From JAJDXO01 sp964620095 (GTDB taxonomy: Bacteria; Pseudomonadota; Alphaproteobacteria; Rhodospirillales; UBA2165), in assembly GCA_964620095.1 (NCBI GenBank), contig CAZUGT010000177.1, positions 1 to 25,472 of the forward strand: 25,472 nt of DNA, written 5' to 3'. Under the pieces are notes generated by a model. That model saw only the letters and a list, made by a program, of their open reading frames with translations, did not search any database and was not told where the DNA came from. Shown here piece by piece: positions 23,209 through 25,472 of this stretch (the stretch's first letter is position 1; each line of letters begins with the position of its first letter). The position numbers were made by a program, and so were the translations under genes.

Positions 23209-23581
23209 ACTTTTCCTCTCCGCCGTCCGGATCGGCCCCGTTTTGATTTGGGCGCTGGTCCCGGTAACCGGCGGTCCCTCCTAATCTGTTGGCCACCCGG
23301 TAAACATTCATCATCCCGGCTCCCGCACCGAGGAGAATGAATGCGATCAGAAACCACGGTCTGGTTTCCAGCCACCAGTCCAACAGCAATCCGATTCCCA
23401 CCGCCACCGCCACGGCCGCCACCAGTTCCGTCCCGATCCGGGCCGCCAGCGCGATGCCGGTGCCCATGTCCTGCGAGCGCCGGTGGCGGGGGGCATCGTC
23501 CTCGCCATCGAGCCGTTTGCGTGCCTCCCTGAGACGGGAATCCAAATCCTCGTTCGGAGGCTGCGGCGTGTCCTCGGTCAT
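23207..23581 (-). CDS. atpI: AtpI/AtpZ-family ATP synthase accessory protein
   Basis: A 124-residue small membrane protein, first gene of the atp F0 operon. The hydrophilic N-terminus (1-38) includes SRLREARKRLDGEDD. Two membrane helices follow (about 41-68 and 75-96) with the family's GTELVAAVAVAVGIGLLLDWW and PWFLIAFILLGAGAGMMNVYR. A polar tail closes the protein. AtpI proteins help assemble the c ring or supply Mg2+; this copy has the G-x-G and D-W pattern of that family. It lies 11 bp before atpB and about 100 bp after the mapped promoter. The ATG is preceded by GGGCTCCCCGAA, a weak ribosome site. Confidence 0.92.
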   Translation of the reverse strand: MTEDTPQPPNEDLDSRLREARKRLDGEDDAPRHRRSQDMGTGIALAARIGTELVAAVAVAVGIGLLLDWWLETRPWFLIAFILLGAGAGMMNVYRVANRLGGTAGYRDQRPNQNGADPDGGEEK

Positions 23582-23629
23582 TTCGGGGAGCCCGCGCGTC
23601 GCGGACGGATGATGATCGGTTCAAACCCC

Positions 23630-23662
23630 CTTGTGGGTGTCTTGTGAGTGTCTTGGCGGGTG
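23630..23662. repeat. Three tandem 11-bp repeats in the atp operon leader
   Basis: On the + strand the units are CTTGTGGGTGT (23630-23640), CTTGTGAGTGT (23641-23651) and CTTGGCGGGTG (23652-23662). The first two differ at one base; the third is more diverged. In the - strand transcript they become CA-rich units (ACACTCACAAG type), about 20-50 bases after the predicted start of transcription. They could be a protein-binding array at one-turn spacing or an RNA-binding or low-structure leader. Function unknown. Confidence 0.6.
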
Positions 23663-23686
23663 CCTCGGGGCATCGAATTCGGGCGG

Positions 23687-23715
23687 ACATTATCCATCGT
23701 GCCCGGACCTGTCAA
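23687..23715 (-). promoter_or_regulatory. Sigma70-type promoter of the atp F0 operon
   Basis: On the - strand, TTGACA (23710-23715) is a perfect -35, and TAATGT (23687-23692) is a fair -10 with a 17-base spacer. This predicts transcription from about 23680 and a leader of about 100 bases before atpI. It sits in the 201-bp smc-atpI spacer, which also holds the 11-bp repeats and an AT-rich stretch (about 23740-23762). Confidence 0.8.
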
Positions 23716-23782
23716 GAAACAATGGGAAGGCGTCAACCTATTGAAATAGATAGATTAATTTGGCCTTCGAATGGTCCGGATT

Positions 23783-25472
23783 TTACGCCGTCTGCCGGAG
23801 CTCCATGGCCTGGCCGAGGTCGACGGACACCAACTGCGAAACCCCCTGTTCGCCCATGGTGACGCCGAACAGCCGGTCCACCCGGGCCATGGTCATCCGG
23901 TGGTGGGTGATCACGAGGAAGCGGGTCGAAAGAGAATGGGCGATCTCTTCGACCAGGGAGCAGAACCTGTCGACGTTGTTGTCGTCCAGGGGCGCGTCGA
24001 CCTCGTCCAGGACGCAAATCGGCGCCGGGTTGGTGAGGAAGACGGCGAACAGCAGCGCCAGCGCGGTCAGGGCCTGCTCGCCGCCGGACAGCAGCGACAG
24101 CACCTGGAGCCGCTTGCCGGGCGGGCTCGCCATGATCTCGATCCCCGCTTCCAGCGGATCGTCCGAATCGACCAGGGTCAGGTGCGCCCGGCCGCCGGCG
24201 AACAGGCGGGTGAACAGTTCCTGGAAGTGCTTGTCCACTTCCTCGTACGACGTCAGCAGCCGTTGGCGGCCTTCCCGGTTCAGTTCGTTGATCCCGCGGC
24301 GCAGCCTGTCGATGGCCTTCAACAGGTCTTCACGCTCGGTGAGCATCGTATTCATCTGCTCTTCGAGTTCCCGGGCCTCCACCTCGGCGCGAAGATTGAC
24401 CGGGCCCATATTGTCCCGCTCCCGGAGCAGGCGCTCGACCTTCTTCTCGGCCGCATCGAGCTCGGGAAGCTCCTGGTCCTCCTTGAGTCCGGCAAGTTCG
24501 AAGAGCGCCTCGGGGCCGGCATCCAGCCGGTCGCGGATGCGCTCGGTCAACGCCGATGCGGCCTGCTTCGCCTGCTCGACGGCGGCTTCGGCCCGCACCC
24601 GGCTTTCCCGCATCCCGGCCAGTTCCTGTTCGGCCTCGCGGAGCGCCCGGTCGGCCTCGGCCAGTTTGGTTTCCATCAGGGCGAGCTCGTCGGCCGCCGC
24701 CTTGCGGCCCGTTTCGGCCTCGCCGACCTGATCGAGGAGGGCATTCCGCTGCTCGCCGATCTCGCCGGGCCGGTTCTTCAGGGCCTCCAATGCGGTCCCG
24801 AGTTCCGCCCGGCGTTCGGCCAGCTGGGCGATCCGGTCTTCGGCGCCGGTCTTGCGGTCGGTCCAGGATTCGATCTCGGCGGCGATCTCTTCAAGACGCC
24901 GGCGGCGCTCCTCGGCCCGGTTCTTGAGCGAATCGTAGGCCGCCTGGCTTTCGACGAATGCCGCGCGGTTCCGGGAGACCTCTTCGCGGGTCTCGCCGAT
25001 CCGGGCGCGAACGGCGTCCAGATCGGCAATGCCGCCGAGCGCGTCGCGCGCGTCGGCCAGCTGCCGTTCGGTGTCGCTCAAGTCCTGATCCAGGCGCTCG
25101 CCCGCGTCCCGCTGGGCGCCGAGGCGCGAACTGCTTTCCGCCGTTTTCTGGCGCAGCGCGGTCTGGGCCTGGCGCAGGGCCTCGACTTCCGTTTCCGCCT
25201 TGCGGACCGATTCCCGGGAATTTGCTTCCTCATCGCTCGCCGCCTCGAGGCTGCTCCGGGCCGTCTCCAGCACTTCCGCCGATTGGCGGGCGGCGATCTC
25301 GGCGGCCTCGAGGGAAACGCGGATTTCGCCGAGGCGATTGCGCTGTTCGAGGCGGATGGCCGCGGCGCTCGGCGCATCGGCCGCCGCGGTGTAGCCGTCC
25401 CAGCGCCAGAACGCGCCGTCCCGGCTGACCAGCCGCTGGCCCTGCTTCAACTCGGGCAGCAGGCGCCACCCG
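23783..25472 (-). CDS. smc: SMC chromosome partition protein, C-terminal part
   Basis: The last 562 codons of smc; the gene runs off the right edge of the window, with the frame open to base 25471. SMC is the condensin ATPase that organises and segregates chromosomes with ScpA/ScpB. The fragment starts just after the hinge (GWRLLPELKQGQRLVSRDG, then WRWDGYTAAADAPS). A long charged coiled coil of about 300 residues returns to the head. The C-terminal ATPase half carries the signature LLSGGEQALTALALLF (about 24055-24105), Walker B ICVLDEVDAPLDDNNVDRF (about 23970-24025) and the H-loop VITHHRMTM. Similar proteins are near 1,150 residues, so about half is present. No terminator was found after its stop; reading could continue into the atp promoter region. 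Confidence 0.96.
   Translation of the reverse strand, partial: GWRLLPELKQGQRLVSRDGAFWRWDGYTAAADAPSAAAIRLEQRNRLGEIRVSLEAAEIAARQSAEVLETARSSLEAASDEEANSRESVRKAETEVEALRQAQTALRQKTAESSSRLGAQRDAGERLDQDLSDTERQLADARDALGGIADLDAVRARIGETREEVSRNRAAFVESQAAYDSLKNRAEERRRRLEEIAAEIESWTDRKTGAEDRIAQLAERRAELGTALEALKNRPGEIGEQRNALLDQVGEAETGRKAAADELALMETKLAEADRALREAEQELAGMRESRVRAEAAVEQAKQAASALTERIRDRLDAGPEALFELAGLKEDQELPELDAAEKKVERLLRERDNMGPVNLRAEVEARELEEQMNTMLTEREDLLKAIDRLRRGINELNREGRQRLLTSYEEVDKHFQELFTRLFAGGRAHLTLVDSDDPLEAGIEIMASPPGKRLQVLSLLSGGEQALTALALLFAVFLTNPAPICVLDEVDAPLDDNNVDRFCSLVEEIAHSLSTRFLVITHHRMTMARVDRLFGVTMGEQGVSQLVSVDLGQAMELRQTA

Noticed and set aside
1..25472. CRISPR arrays, tRNA or rRNA genes, insertion sequences, integrases or phage genes
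   Set aside because: None was seen. The only repeats found are the short elements listed, and every coding stretch except the 19681-21049 region belongs to a core housekeeping family.

Overview
The window is about 25 kb of high-GC DNA from an alphaproteobacterium, most plausibly a Rhodospirillales-like lineage. The reasons are: (i) the order murE-murF-mraY-murD-ftsW-murG-murC-murB-ddl-ftsQ-ftsA-ftsZ-lpxC followed by bamD-recN-ligA; (ii) an ATP synthase F0 operon with separate b and b' subunit genes and an AtpI of the alphaproteobacterial type; (iii) smc immediately upstream of that operon; (iv) FtsZ with a very long Pro/Ala/Glu-rich linker. The lineage is inferred from gene order and protein character; no database search was made.

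Positions 1-13686 hold the division and cell wall (dcw) cluster, all on the + strand. It makes UDP-MurNAc-pentapeptide (MurE, MurF, MurC, MurB, MurD, Ddl), transfers it to lipid (MraY, MurG), and encodes the divisome parts FtsW, FtsQ, FtsA and FtsZ. Six junctions are 4-bp ATGA overlaps, so the block looks like one translationally coupled operon. The first real spacer (132 bp, hairpin-rich) lies just before ftsZ. The second (184 bp, with a near-perfect 15-bp inverted repeat) lies before lpxC. The lpxC gene ends at a clear intrinsic terminator (14871-14897).

Positions 15006-19635 carry bamD (outer-membrane assembly lipoprotein), recN (SMC-like repair ATPase) and ligA (NAD-dependent DNA ligase), tightly packed on the + strand.

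Positions 19636-21118 are the only accessory-looking part. Two - strand ORFs without a recognised family lie between ligA and the atp operon, in DNA of about 50% GC against about 70% around it (hand counts of 60-base blocks). The second ORF has a GC-rich first third and an AT-richer remainder, and it is open in frame all the way back to the atpF stop codon.

Positions 21119-23581 (- strand) are the F0 operon atpI-atpB-atpE-atpF'-atpF. It has a good sigma70-type promoter (TTGACA-N17-TAATGT), three tandem 11-bp repeats in its leader, and a strong hairpin between atpE and atpF'. Positions 23783-25472 (- strand) are the C-terminal part of smc, cut by the window edge.

Most of the window is core housekeeping DNA. 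I found no phage, transposon, CRISPR, tRNA or rRNA. The parts worth a second look are the regulatory structures in the few spacers and the low-GC ORF pair.
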